Shown: in pieces, positions 32,501 to 44,770 of the stretch | Numbering within the stretch: position 1 is the stretch's first letter | Layout of the letters: each line of letters opens with the position of its first letter | From: Notolepis coatsorum | Taxonomy: Eukaryota; Chordata; Actinopteri; Aulopiformes; Paralepididae | Reading direction: 5' to 3' | NCBI GenBank assembly: GCA_963971535.1 | Contig: OZ020591.1 | Coordinates: forward strand, 16,416,823 to 16,480,822 | DNA: 64,000 nt | Position numbers and translations under genes: made by a program | Notes under the pieces: generated by a model | Database searches by the model: none | What the model was told of the DNA's origin: nothing | Seen by the model: the letters and a program-made list of their open reading frames with translations, nothing else

Positions 32501-33512
32501 GCAAACCTGTCTAGACTGCCGAAAGTGGCGCGCGCAGCCCAGCATACCCCGGACGGCTGACTTACCCCCCTGTCGCCTCCGACTCGGCGACAAGCCATTC
32601 CACTCCACAGGCATGGACTGTTTTGGCCCGTTGTATATAAAGAGAGGAAGAGGAACCGAGAAGCGGTTCAAATGCATGACCACCAGAGCGATACATATCG
32701 AACTCCTTCCGACCATGAGCACAGACTCATTCCTTATGGCCTTCCGAAGATTCACATCACGGAAAGGAAAACCGTCTACATTGTTGTCTGATCACGGGAC
32801 AAACTTCAAAGGCGGAGAAAGAGAGCTGAGAGAGAGCTTCCAAGCTATGGGCCCAGAACTTAAGACCCACCTCGCTCCATCCCAGATTGACTTCCAGTTT
32901 AATCCCCCGAACGCACCCCACTTCGGTGGAACCTGGGAACGAGAAGTACGTTCTATAAAGACAGCCCTGTACGCCGTGCTTGGGGCCCAGACTGTGGCGG
33001 AAGAAGTCCTAATGACAGTCCTCACGGAGATCGAGGGAGTATTGAACTCAAAACCCCTCGGTTACGTCTCAAGTGATGTAGCAGATGTCGACCCAGTCAC
33101 CCCCAACACACTCTTAATTGGGCGGCTGGACCCCGCGCTACCCCAGACAATGTACAGGCCTGAAGAAGCGAACGGCCGAAGAATGTGGAGGTACAGTCAA
33201 GTACTAGCTGACAAGTTTTGGAACAGCTTCCTACTCCACTACCTACCGTCTCTACAGACCCGCCAGAAGTGGGTAAAAGAGAGAGACAATTTGACAGAAG
33301 GAACAGTCGTCATGATTATCGACCAGTCACTACCCAGAGCTATGTGGCCGGCTGGCCGCGTAAGCAAAGTGATCACCGGTGCCGATGGCAAGGTCCGAGC
33401 AGCTGAGGTGCTCGTCCAAGGGCGAACTTACACACGACCCGTGGCGAGGCTAATAGAACTGCCCCGACTCCCAGACACTATCGATGATGACCATGACCCC
33501 ATGACTTTGTGA
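29520..33512 (+). CDS. pol: BEL/Pao gag-pol-like frame (fossil element)
   Basis: Open frame of 1330 codons. Parts in order: end of gag with CCHC-like knuckles (CPYCETEHWLSQC near residue 125; CYRCARSHMAAKC; CSRCDGAH); an aspartic protease region (VLDDGSEK near 240); reverse-transcriptase remnants (FYVDN near 470, then GFDLRQWASSDPHVL); RNase H (HVFSDASEVAYGS near 656); integrase zinc-binding region (VHHAGAERVF, then CLDCRKW, about 966-1000); integrase core (GMDCFGPLYIKRGRG near 1030, LLSDHGTNFKGG near 1090, PPNAPHFGGTWEREV). The domain set and the DCFGP and PHFGG forms identify BEL/Pao. Gag-like coding (from about 28930) lies just upstream in another frame. The copy is not whole. Confidence 0.88.
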   Translation: MQSLVGMLGAQREKGMHELYANSNVERILEKLPPARQERFRRQRDHRDPNGPEPSLLDLADFLAREVSSLRLDTFVRSTPSSREGPRRINDGRRSVTVMHQSESVPSSKSHSTPSRKEKWKMVCPYCETEHWLSQCDLFTKMNAEEVSQWIKSNRRCYRCARSHMAAKCRLKKRCSRCDGAHLDVLHDSNRRRPSPAPSSGTKASVMYIDPASSSGAQVLLKVVRVTLSYQDKVMDTYAVLDDGSEKTLLLASAAAQLGLRGSENQMTIRTIRRDLKTIKGENVSFTIAASGQPERRYRITNAFTSQEIGLSQYTYPIAKLMDKYVHLRQLPIPLIDGATPTLLIGSDHADLIVPIDRVHTGPRGCPAAVETRLGWTLQGPLAKTLNRTAATSCLHSRTTEEDTTLLQHVEKKIDWRRHALLRASLIKDGFDLRQRASSDPPVLRNLNPKVAEDPAADEEVRHSVKNSFYVDNCLQSVSTQEEAEALLIKLRASLIKGGFDLRQWASSDPHVLRSLSPADKAASSETWMATIPGEAQEMTLGLVWRFKTDSLHYRHKPLTTEQGRSTAIPTTRRSVYRTLARQYDPLGCILPYTTRAKMIVRALWDKDQGWDDPIPAHLASTWREWETELRSLPGVNIRRSYFPPTVRPETCKMDLHVFSDASEVAYGSVAYLRAQEKGGEIHTAFILARSRIAPRKQQSIPRLELCAALAGAHLATLIQRELTIPVHRTILWSDSTTVLTWIKSDSCRYKVFVGVRVTEIQELTEAASWRYVDTKHNPADVITRGMSLDDLTRRNIYSDGPEFLKLPEEEWPTPTPREASKEEAENKKPMFCGLSTVASTDPNIDDCITLQSAQLKTFLWHHPEIQSTTDISAADYEEAELLLLQRAQRDSFPDELDCLQGGKPVPSDSRLLHLAPESDAHNLIRVGGRLRRAPDLPDDVKYPIVLNSRHKVTELIIKKYDEDVHHAGAERVFAEIRRRYWILQGREAVRRFQQTCLDCRKWRAQPSIPRTADLPPCRLRLGDKPFHSTGMDCFGPLYIKRGRGTEKRFKCMTTRAIHIELLPTMSTDSFLMAFRRFTSRKGKPSTLLSDHGTNFKGGERELRESFQAMGPELKTHLAPSQIDFQFNPPNAPHFGGTWEREVRSIKTALYAVLGAQTVAEEVLMTVLTEIEGVLNSKPLGYVSSDVADVDPVTPNTLLIGRLDPALPQTMYRPEEANGRRMWRYSQVLADKFWNSFLLHYLPSLQTRQKWVKERDNLTEGTVVMIIDQSLPRAMWPAGRVSKVITGADGKVRAAEVLVQGRTYTRPVARLIELPRLPDTIDDDHDPMTL

Positions 33513-33605
33513 GTTGACTGACCCTTACAGCGGACCTTGAGTGGTAGACAGTGCGGTTAATCTGTCTCTGCTTAGCTAATTAGGTGGGACTAATTAGGGG
33601 GCGGC

Positions 33606-35007
33606 TGTTGTGAAGGATCAGATTAAACCGAATATATATATTTATTTATGGATATATATTTAATAGTATTTGTATATCGTTTGATATCCCCTGTATATTC
33701 CTTGTACAATATGCACTGAATATCCCTTTAGTCTACTAACAGCCCATAATAGTTTCATTCTACCATTGGACGAGAACCTGGCGCCAGCAGCCATGCCCCT
33801 TGGTTCAAGTTCAATCGTGCCGACAAACATGTCGTTACAAGCCCGGTTCCGCGTAGGAATACGTCTGGCGAAATACGAATGGTACTATTTGTTCACAGCG
33901 CATATATATATGGCGCAAGTAAGTAGAACTTTCTTTTAGTCCATTAGTCCTTTACCCTCCAACCTAGTAACAGACGCGAAGCCTCACCCACGACGCACGT
34001 GTGGTGCAGTAAGGCCTACTTGGCCTCAGAATAGGCATTGAGACATCGTGTGGATTAATAGTTGAATTGTCATAGTTTGGCACTATACCGTCGAGTGGGA
34101 CATATTTCTATTAAGTTAATAATAGTCTATTATGTATGGTGCATCGTTCGGTTAGAGTTATAGAGTGAGCAGTACCCCCATCGTTCCTGACGTTATCTGG
34201 AGTCTTAACCAGGCTGGGCAGACCACGTGTGGTGCTTGCATCCGAGGAGCTCCGGGCCAGGACGAGTGGACCTGTACATTGGATTACTTTACCCGGACGA
34301 CGGCGAGCCTTCCACGGCTTGGATTATCTACATGCTTTGGGTGCTTTGATTATTCCATGGATAACGGCCAACACTGCTGAGTGTTGGAACTACCCCCCGG
34401 AGAGGAGTCCAGGTGAGACGGCGCTCTACCCCGAGTGAGGTCGCCTCACGTCTCTTCGTTGTGGACCGGCAGCTACCGTCCACCAGAGGGTCCAGCTGTA
34501 TTCATCTGTGGACCGAGGTTATGTGGGCACCGTGTTCAGCACTCTGAATTCTCCCAAGAAATCGTCGGCCAGATGGGATACCGCCAGCGGCTCTTCTAAA
34601 CCCCCCCCCCCTACTGTCTTACAACCAGCGGGACCCCCCCCCCCCCTTTAGTGTATCCAGCTATAATCATTTAAGTACCATCGCTATAGTTCCCTAAAGA
34701 ACCAGGTTGTATACTTGCTCCCTGCGTAACCAGAGATTGGACATTCAATGTTGATTTACCTACGAATACTCATTTGCCTTACAAGTGCATTTCAAATCAT
34801 AAATGTCATTAAGTGAACGTTGTATATACCCTTTGCTATATAAAATATTCGATTTATACATTTGTGTGGACTTCGTTTCATCAGGTGGGAAAGTGTTCAT
34901 CATATCTATATCATGTACTGGATGGCCAGAAGTTAAAGTACAAGCGGTAGTGGTTTAATAATACCATACTTATCAATACAGTCAGGGAATTGTACCCCTC
35001 AGTTACA
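33606..35007 (+). repeat. BEL/Pao right terminal region
   Basis: Begins with the 349-bp repeat shared with 28560-28908 and continues to the target-site duplication at 35008. It includes two C-runs (34602-34611 and 34635-34647) and an AT-rich end. Small open frames here (34165-34438) show no recognisable domain. Confidence 0.8.
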
Positions 35008-36499
35008 CTAGTTATTCCTACACATTACACTGTACTGTAATCTACTCTACTCTAGTTAGGCCTACACATTACACTGTACTGTAATCTACTCTACTCTAGT
35101 TAGGCCTACACTTTACACTGTACTGTAATCTACTCTACTCTAGTTAGACCTACACATTACTGTACTGTAATCTACTCTACTCTAGTTAGACCTACACATT
35201 ACTGTACTGTAATCTACTCTACTCTAGTTAGACCTACACATTACTGTACTGTAATCTGCTTTACTCTAGTTAGGCCTACACATTACTGTACTGTAATCTA
35301 CTCTACTCTAGTTAGACCTACACATTACTGTACTGTAATCTGCTTTACTCTAGTTAGGCCTACACATTACTGTACTGTACTGTAATCTACTCTACTCTAG
35401 TTAGGCCTACACATTACTGTACTGTAATCTACTCTACTCTAGTTAGACCTACACATTACTGTACTGTAATCTACTCTACTCTAGTTAGACCTACACATTA
35501 CTGTACTGTAATCTACTCTACTCTAGTTAGACCTACACATTACTGTACTGTAATCTACTCTACTCTAGTTAGACCTACACATTACTGTACTGTAATCTAC
35601 TCTACTCTAGTTAGACCTACACATTACTGTACTGTAATCTACTCTACTCTAGTTAGACCTACACATTACTGTACTGTAATCTACTCTACTCTAGTTAGAC
35701 CTACACATTACTGTACTGTAATCTACTCTACTCTAGTTAGACCTACACATTACTGTACTGTAATCTACTCTACTCTAGTTAGACCTACACATTACTGTAC
35801 TGTAATCTACTCTACTCTAGTTAGGCCTACACATTACTGTACTGTAATCTACTCTACTCTAGTTAGACCTACACATTACTGTACTGTAATCTACTCTACT
35901 CTAGTTAGACCTACACATTACTGTACTGTAATCTACTCTACTCTAGTTAGACCTACACATTACTGTACTGTAATCTGCTTTACTCTAGTTAGGCCTACAC
36001 ATTACTGTACTGTAATCTACTCTACTCTAGTTAGGCCTACACATTACTGTACTGTAATTTACTCTACTCTAGTTAGACCTACACATTACTGTACTGTAAT
36101 CTACTCTACTCTAGTTAGGCCTACACATTACTGTACTGTAATCTACTCTACTCTAGTTATGCCTACACATTACTGTACTGTAATCTACTCTACTCTAGTT
36201 AGGCCTACACATTACTGTACTGTAATCTGCTTTACTCTAGTTAGGCCTACACATTACTGTACTGTAATCTACTCTACTCTAGTTAGACCTACACATTACT
36301 GTACTGTAATCTACTCTACTCTAGTTAGGCCTACACATTACTGTACTGTAATCTACTCTACTCTAGTTAGGCCTACACATTACTGTACTGTAATCTACTC
36401 TACTCTAGTTAGGCCTACACATTACTGTACTGTAATCTACTCTACTCTAGTTAGACCTACACATTACACTGTACTGTAATCTACTCTACTCTAGTTAGG

Positions 36500-39400
36500 C
36501 CTACACATTACACTGTACTGTAATCTACTCTACTCTAGTTAGACCTACACATTACACTGTACTGTAATCTACTCTACTCTAGTTAGGCCTACACAGTACT
36601 GTACTGTAATCTACTCTACTCTAGTTAGACCTACACATTACTGTACTGTAATCTACTCTACTCTAGTTAGGCCTACACATTACACTGTACTGTAATCTAC
36701 TCTACTCTAGTTAGGCCTACACATTACACTGTACTGTAATCTACTCTACTCTAGTTAGACCTACACATTACACTGTACTGTAATCTACTCTACTCTAGTT
36801 AGGCCTACACATTACACTGTACTGTAATCTACTCTACTCTAGTTAGACCTACACATTACACTGTACTGTAATCTGCTCTACTCTAGTTAGGCCTACACAT
36901 TACTGGACTGTAATCTACTCTACTCTAGTTAGACCTACACATTACTGTACTGTAATCTACTCTACTCTAGTTAGGCCTACACATTACACTGTACTGTAAT
37001 ATACTCTACTCTAGTTAGGCCTACACATTACTGTACTGTAATCTGCTATACTCTAGTTAGGCCTACACATTACTGTACTGAAATCTACTCTACTCTAGTT
37101 AGACCTACACATTACTGTACTGTAATATACTCTACTCTAGTTAGGCCTACACTTTACTGTACTGTACTGTAATATACTCTACTCTAGTTAGACCTACACG
37201 TTACTGTACTGTAATATACTCTACTCTAGTTAGACCTACACGTTACTGTACTGTAATATACTCTACTCTAGTTAGACCTACACATTACTGTACTGTAATC
37301 TACTCTACTCTAGTTAGGCCTACACATTACTGTACTGTAATCTGCTCTACTCTAGTTAGGCCTACACATTACTGTACTGTACTGTAATCTACTCTACTCT
37401 AGTTAGGCCTACACATTACTGTACTGTAATATACTCTACTCAGTTAGACCTACACATTACTGTACTGTAATCTACTCTACTCTAGTTAGGCCTACACATT
37501 ACTGTACTGTAATCTGCTCTACTCTAGTTAGGCCTACACATTACTGTACTGTACTGTAATCTACTCTACTCTAGTTAGGCCTACACATTACTGTACTGTA
37601 ATCTGCTCTACTCTAGTTAGACCTACACATTACACTGTACTGTAATCTACTCTACTCTAGTTAGGCCTACACATTACTGTACTGTAATCTACTCTACTCT
37701 AGTTAGACCTACACATTACTGTACTGTACTGTAATCTACTCTACTCTAGTTAGGACTACACATTACTGTACTGTAATCTACTCTACTCTAGTTAGGCCTA
37801 CACATTACTGTACTGTAATCTACTCTACTCTAGTTCGGCCTACACATTACTGTACTGTAATCTACTCTACTCTAGTTAGACCTACACATTACTGTACTGT
37901 ACTGTAATCTACTCTACTCTAGTTAGACCTACACATTACTGTACTGTACTGTAATCTACTCTACTCTAGTTAGGCCTACACATTACTGTACTGTAATCTA
38001 CTCTACTCTAGTTAGACCTACACATTACTGTACTGTACTGTAATCTACTCTACTCTAGTTAGGCCTACACATTACTGTACTGTAATCTACTCTACTCTAG
38101 TTAGGCCTACACATTACTGTACTGTAATCTACTCTACTCTAGTTAGACCTACACTTTACTGTACTGTACTGTAATCTACTCTACTCTAGTTAGACCTACA
38201 CATTACACTGTACTGTAATCTACTCTACTCTAGTTAGACCTACACATTACTGTACTGTAATCTACTCTACTCTAGTTAGACCTACACTTTACTGTACTGT
38301 ACTGTAATCTACTCTACTCTAGTTAGGCCTACACATTACTGTACTGTACTGTAATCTACTCTACTCTAGTTAGGCCTACACATTACTGTACTGTAATCTA
38401 CTCTACTCTAGTTAGGCCTACACATTACTGTACTGTACTGTAATCTACTCTACTCTAGTTAGGCCTACACATTACTGTACTGTAATCTACTCTACTCTAG
38501 TTAGACCTACACATTACTGTACTGTAATCTACTCTACTCTAGTTAGGCCTACACATTACACTGTACTGTAATCTACTCTACTCTAGTTAGGCCTACACAT
38601 TACACTGTACTGTAATCTACTCTACTCTAGTTAGACCTACACATTACACTGTACTGTAATCTACTCTACTCTAGTTAGGCCTACACATTACACTGTACTG
38701 TAATCTACTCTACTCTAGTTAGACCTACACATTACACTGTACTGTAATCTGCTCTACTCTAGTTAGGCCTACACATTACTGGACTGTAATCTACTCTACT
38801 CTAGTTAGACCTACACATTACTGTACTGTAATCTACTCTACTCTAGTTAGGCCTACACATTACACTGTACTGTAATATACTCTACTCTAGTTAGGCCTAC
38901 ACATTACTGTACTGTAATCTGCTATACTCTAGTTAGGCCTACACATTACTGTACTGAAATCTACTCTACTCTAGTTAGACCTACACATTACTGTACTGTA
39001 ATATACTCTACTCTAGTTAGGCCTACACTTTACTGTACTGTACTGTAATATACTCTACTCTAGTTAGACCTACACGTTACTGTACTGTAATATACTCTAC
39101 TCTAGTTAGACCTACACGTTACTGTACTGTAATATACTCTACTCTAGTTAGACCTACACATTACTGTACTGTAATCTACTCTACTCTAGTTAGGCCTACA
39201 CATTACTGTACTGTAATCTGCTCTACTCTAGTTAGGCCTACACATTACTGTACTGTACTGTAATCTACTCTACTCTAGTTAGGCCTACACATTACTGTAC
39301 TGTAATATACTCTACTCAGTTAGACCTACACATTACTGTACTGTAATCTACTCTACTCTAGTTAGGCCTACACATTACTGTACTGTAATCTGCTCTACTC

Positions 39401-42400
39401 TAGTTAGGCCTACACATTACTGTACTGTACTGTAATCTACTCTACTCTAGTTAGGCCTACACATTACTGTACTGTAATCTGCTCTACTCTAGTTAGACCT
39501 ACACATTACACTGTACTGTAATCTACTCTACTCTAGTTAGGCCTACACATTACTGTACTGTAATCTACTCTACTCTAGTTAGACCTACACATTACTGTAC
39601 TGTACTGTAATCTACTCTACTCTAGTTAGGACTACACATTACTGTACTGTAATCTACTCTACTCTAGTTAGGCCTACACATTACTGTACTGTAATCTACT
39701 CTACTCTAGTTCGGCCTACACATTACTGTACTGTAATCTACTCTACTCTAGTTAGACCTACACATTACTGTACTGTACTGTAATCTACTCTACTCTAGTT
39801 AGGCCTACACATTACTGTACTGTAATCTACTCTACTCTAGTTAGGCCTACACATTACTGTACTGTAATCTACTCTACTCTAGTTAGACCTACACATTACT
39901 GTACTGTACTGTAATCTACTCTACTCTAGTTAGGCCTACACATTACTGTACTGTAATCTACTCTACTCTAGTTAGGCCTACACATTACTGTACTGTAATC
40001 TACTCTACTCTAGTTAGACCTACACTTTACTGTACTGTACTGTAATCTACTCTACTCTAGTTAGACCTACACATTACACTGTACTGTAATCTACTCTACT
40101 CTAGTTAGACCTACACATTACTGTACTGTAATCTACTCTACTCTAGTTAGACCTACACTTTACTGTACTGTACTGTAATCTACTCTACTCTAGTTAGGCC
40201 TACACATTACTGTACTGTACTGTAATCTACTCTACTCTAGTTAGGCCTACACATTACTGTACTGTAATCTACTCTACTCTAGTTAGGCCTACACATTACT
40301 GTACTGTACTGTAATCTACTCTACTCTAGTTAGGCCTACACATTACTGTACTGTAATCTACTCTACTCTAGTTAGACCTACACATTACTGTACTGTAATC
40401 TACTCTACTCTAGTTAGGCCTACACATTACACTGTACTGTAATCTACTCTACTCTAGTTAGGCCTACACATTACACTGTACTGTAATCTACTCTACTCTA
40501 GTTAGACCTACACATTACACTGTACTGTAATCTACTCTACTCTAGTTAGGCCTACACATTACTGTACTGTAATCTACTCTACTCTAGTTAGGCCTACACA
40601 TTACACTGTACTGTAATCTACTCTACTCTAGTTAGGCCTACACATTACACTGTACTGTAATCTACTCTACTCTAGTTAGACCTACACATTACACTGTACT
40701 GTAATCTGCTCTACTCTAGTTAGGCCTACACATTACTGGACTGTAATCTACTCTACTCTAGTTAGACCTACACATTACTGTACTGTAATCTACTCTACTC
40801 TAGTTAGGCCTACACATTACACTGTACTGTAATATACTCTACTCTAGTTAGGCCTACACATTACTGTACTGTAATCTGCTATACTCTAGTTAGGCCTACA
40901 CATTACTGTACTGTAATCTACTCTACTCTAGTTAGACCTACACATTACTGTACTGTAATATACTCTACTCTAGTTAGGCCTACACTTTACTGTACTGTAC
41001 TGTAATATACTCTACTCTAGTTAGACCTACACGTTACTGTACTGTAATATACTCTACTCTAGTTAGACCTACACGTTACTGTACTGTAATATACTCTACT
41101 CTAGTTAGACCTACACGTTACTGTACTGTAATATACTCTACTCTAGTTAGACCTACACATTACTGTACTGTAATCTACTCTACTCTAGTTAGGCCTACAC
41201 ATTACTGTACTGTAATCTGCTCTACTCTAGTTAGGCCTACACATTACTGTACTGTACTGTAATCTACTCTACTCTAGTTAGGCCTACACATTACTGTACT
41301 GTAATATACTCTACTCAGTTAGACCTACACATTACTGTACTGTAATCTACTCTACTCTAGTTAGGCCTACACATTACTGTACTGTAATCTGCTCTACTCT
41401 AGTTAGGCCTACACATTACTGTACTGTACTGTAATCTACTCTACTCTAGTTAGGCCTACACATTACTGTACTGTAATCTGCTCTACTCTAGTTAGACCTA
41501 CACATTACACTGTACTGTAATCTACTCTACTCTAGTTAGGCCTACACATTACTGTACTGTAATCTACTCTACTCTAGTTAGACCTACACATTACTGTACT
41601 GTACTGTAATCTACTCTACTCTAGTTAGGACTACACATTACTGTACTGTAATCTACTCTACTCTAGTTAGGCCTACACATTACTGTACTGTAATCTACTC
41701 TACTCTAGTTCGGCCTACACATTACTGTACTGTAATCTACTCTACTCTAGTTAGACCTACACATTACTGTACTGTACTGTAATCTACTCTACTCTAGTTA
41801 GGCCTACACATTACTGTACTGTAATCTACTCTACTCTAGTTAGGCCTACACATTACTGTACTGTAATCTACTCTACTCTAGTTAGACCTACACATTACTG
41901 TACTGTACTGTAATCTACTCTACTCTAGTTAGGCCTACACATTACTGTACTGTAATCTACTCTACTCTAGTTAGGCCTACACATTACTGTACTGTAATCT
42001 ACTCTACTCTAGTTAGACCTACACTTTACTGTACTGTACTGTAATCTACTCTACTCTAGTTAGACCTACACATTACACTGTACTGTAATCTACTCTACTC
42101 TAGTTAGACCTACACATTACTGTAATCTACTCTACTCTAGTTAGACCTACACTTTACTGTACTGTAATCTACTCTACTCTAGTTAGGCCTACACATTACT
42201 GTACTGTACTGTAATCTACTCTACTCTAGTTAGGCCTACACATTACTGTACTGTAATCTACTCTACTCTAGTTAGGCCTACACATTACTGTACTGTACTG
42301 TAATCTACTCTACTCTAGTTAGGCCTACACATTACTGTACTGTAATCTACTCTACTCTAGTTAGACCTACACTTTACTGTACTGTACTGTAATCTACTCT

Positions 42401-44770
42401 ACTCTAGTTAGGCCTACACATCACTGTACTGTAATCTACTCTACTCTAGTTAGACCTACACATTACTGTACTGTAATCTACTCTACTCTAGTTAGACCTA
42501 CACATTACTGTACTGTACTGTAATCTACTCTACTCTAGTTAGGCCTACACATTACTGTACTGTAATCTACTCTACTCTAGTTAGGCCTACACATTACTGT
42601 ACTGTAATCTACTCTACTCTAGTTAGGCCTACACATTACACTGTACTGTAATCTACTCTACTCTAGTTAGGCCTACACATTACATTGTACTGTAATCTAC
42701 TCTACTCTAGTTAGGCCTACACATTACTGTACTGTAATCTACTCTACTGTAGTTAGGCCTACACATTACTGTACTGTAATCTACTCTACTCTAGTTAGGC
42801 CTACACATTACACTGTACTGTAATCTACTCTACTCTAGTTAGGCCTACACATTACATTGTACTGTAATCTACTCTACTTTAGTTAGGCCTACACATTACT
42901 GTACTGTAATCTGCTCTACTCTAGTTAGACCTACACATTACTGTACTGTAATCTACTCTACTCTAGTTAGGCCTACACATTACTGTACTGTACTGTAATC
43001 TACTCTACTCTAGTTAGGCCTACACATTACATTGTACTGTAATCTACTCTACTCTAGTTAGGCCTACACATTACTGTACTGTAATCTACTCTACTCTAGT
43101 TAGGCCTACACATTACTGTACTGTAATCTACTCTACTCTAGTTAGACCTACACATTACTGTACTGTAATCTACTCTACTCTAGTTAGGCCTACACATTAC
43201 ACTGTACTGTAATCTACTCTACTCTAGTTAGGCCTACACATTACATTGTACTGTAATCTACTCTACTCTAGTTAGGCCTACACATTACTGTACTGTAATC
43301 TACTCTACTGTAGTTAGGCCTACACATTACTGTACTGTAATCTACTCTACTCTAGTTAGGCCTACACATTACACTGTACTGTAATCTACTCTACTCTAGT
43401 TAGGCCTACACATTACATTGTACTGTAATCTACTCTACTCTAGTTAGGCCTACACATTACTGTACTGTAATCTGCTCTACTCTAGTTAGACCTACACATT
43501 ACTGTACTGTAATCTACTCTACTCTAGTTAGGCCTACACATTACTGTACTGTAATCTGCTCTACTCTAGTTAGGCCTACACATTACTGTACTGTACTGTA
43601 ATCTACTCTACTCTAGTTAGGCCTACACATTACTGTACTGTAATATACTCTACTCAGTTAGACCTACACATTACTGTACTGTAATCTACTCTACTCTAGT
43701 TAGGCCTACACATTACTGTACTGTAATCTGCTCTACTCTAGTTAGGCCTACACATTACTGTACTGTACTGTAATCTACTCTACTCTAGTTAGGCCTACAC
43801 ATTACTGTACTGTAATCTGCTCTACTCTAGTTAGACCTACACATTACACTGTACTGTAATCTACTCTACTCTAGTTAGGCCTACACATTACTGTACTGTA
43901 ATCTACTCTACTCTAGTTAGACCTACACATTACTGTACTGTACTGTAATCTACTCTACTCTAGTTAGGACTACACATTACTGTACTGTAATCTACTCTAC
44001 TCTAGTTAGGCCTACACATTACTGTACTGTAATCTACTCTACTCTAGTTCGGCCTACACATTACTGTACTGTAATCTACTCTACTCTAGTTAGACCTACA
44101 CATTACTGTACTGTACTGTAATCTACTCTACTCTAGTTAGGCCTACACATTACTGTACTGTAATCTACTCTACTCTAGTTAGGCCTACACATTACTGTAC
44201 TGTAATCTACTCTACTCTAGTTAGACCTACACATTACTGTACTGTACTGTAATCTACTCTACTCTAGTTAGGCCTACACATTACTGTACTGTAATCTACT
44301 CTACTCTAGTTAGGCCTACACATTACTGTACTGTAATCTACTCTACTCTAGTTAGACCTACACTTTACTGTACTGTACTGTAATCTACTCTACTCTAGTT
44401 AGACCTACACATTACACTGTACTGTAATCTACTCTACTCTAGTTAGACCTACACATTACTGTACTGTAATCTACTCTACTCTAGTTAGACCTACACTTTA
44501 CTGTACTGTACTGTAATCTACTCTACTCTAGTTAGGCCTACACATTACTGTACTGTACTGTAATCTACTCTACTCTAGTTAGGCCTACACATTACTGTAC
44601 TGTAATCTACTCTACTCTAGTTAGGCCTACACATTACTGTACTGTACTGTAATCTACTCTACTCTAGTTAGGCCTACACATTACTGTACTGTAATCTACT
44701 CTACTCTAGTTAGACCTACACTTTACTGTACTGTACTGTAATCTACTCTACTCTAGTTAGGCCTACACAT
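36500..44770. repeat. Higher-order repeat, about 1.9-2.35 kb units
   Basis: Rare monomer variants recur at regular steps. ATTACTGGACTG: 36901, 38777, 40734. TAGTTCGGCC: 37834, 39710, 41709, 44048. ACATCACTG: 42421, 44770. The steps are 1876, 1957-1999 and 2339-2349 bp, so each later unit has gained whole monomers. Confidence 0.85.

Larger units (their letters stand above)
28560..35007 (+). mobile_element. BEL/Pao LTR retrotransposon inserted in the satellite
   Basis: A 6.4-kb element with an exact 5-bp target-site duplication CTAGT (28555-28559, 35008-35012) made of satellite sequence. A 349-bp direct repeat (28560-28908, 33606-33954) starts both terminal regions and shows no difference by eye, so the insertion is recent. 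The outer ends read TGTTGTGAAGG and CAGTTACA. Between them lie gag-like zinc knuckles and a long pol frame with protease, reverse transcriptase, RNase H and integrase parts of BEL/Pao type. The two terminal regions are unequal in extent and the element is broken, with at least two breaks. Confidence 0.9.

Noticed and set aside
34165-34438. Two overlapping 70-codon open frames in the BEL/Pao right terminal region
   Set aside because: No domain, and they lie in non-coding terminal sequence of the element.
36159-36479. Periodic 14-residue open frame in the satellite
   Set aside because: The 42-bp period is 14 codons, so any stop-free frame persists by itself; 44- and 47-bp monomers end it.
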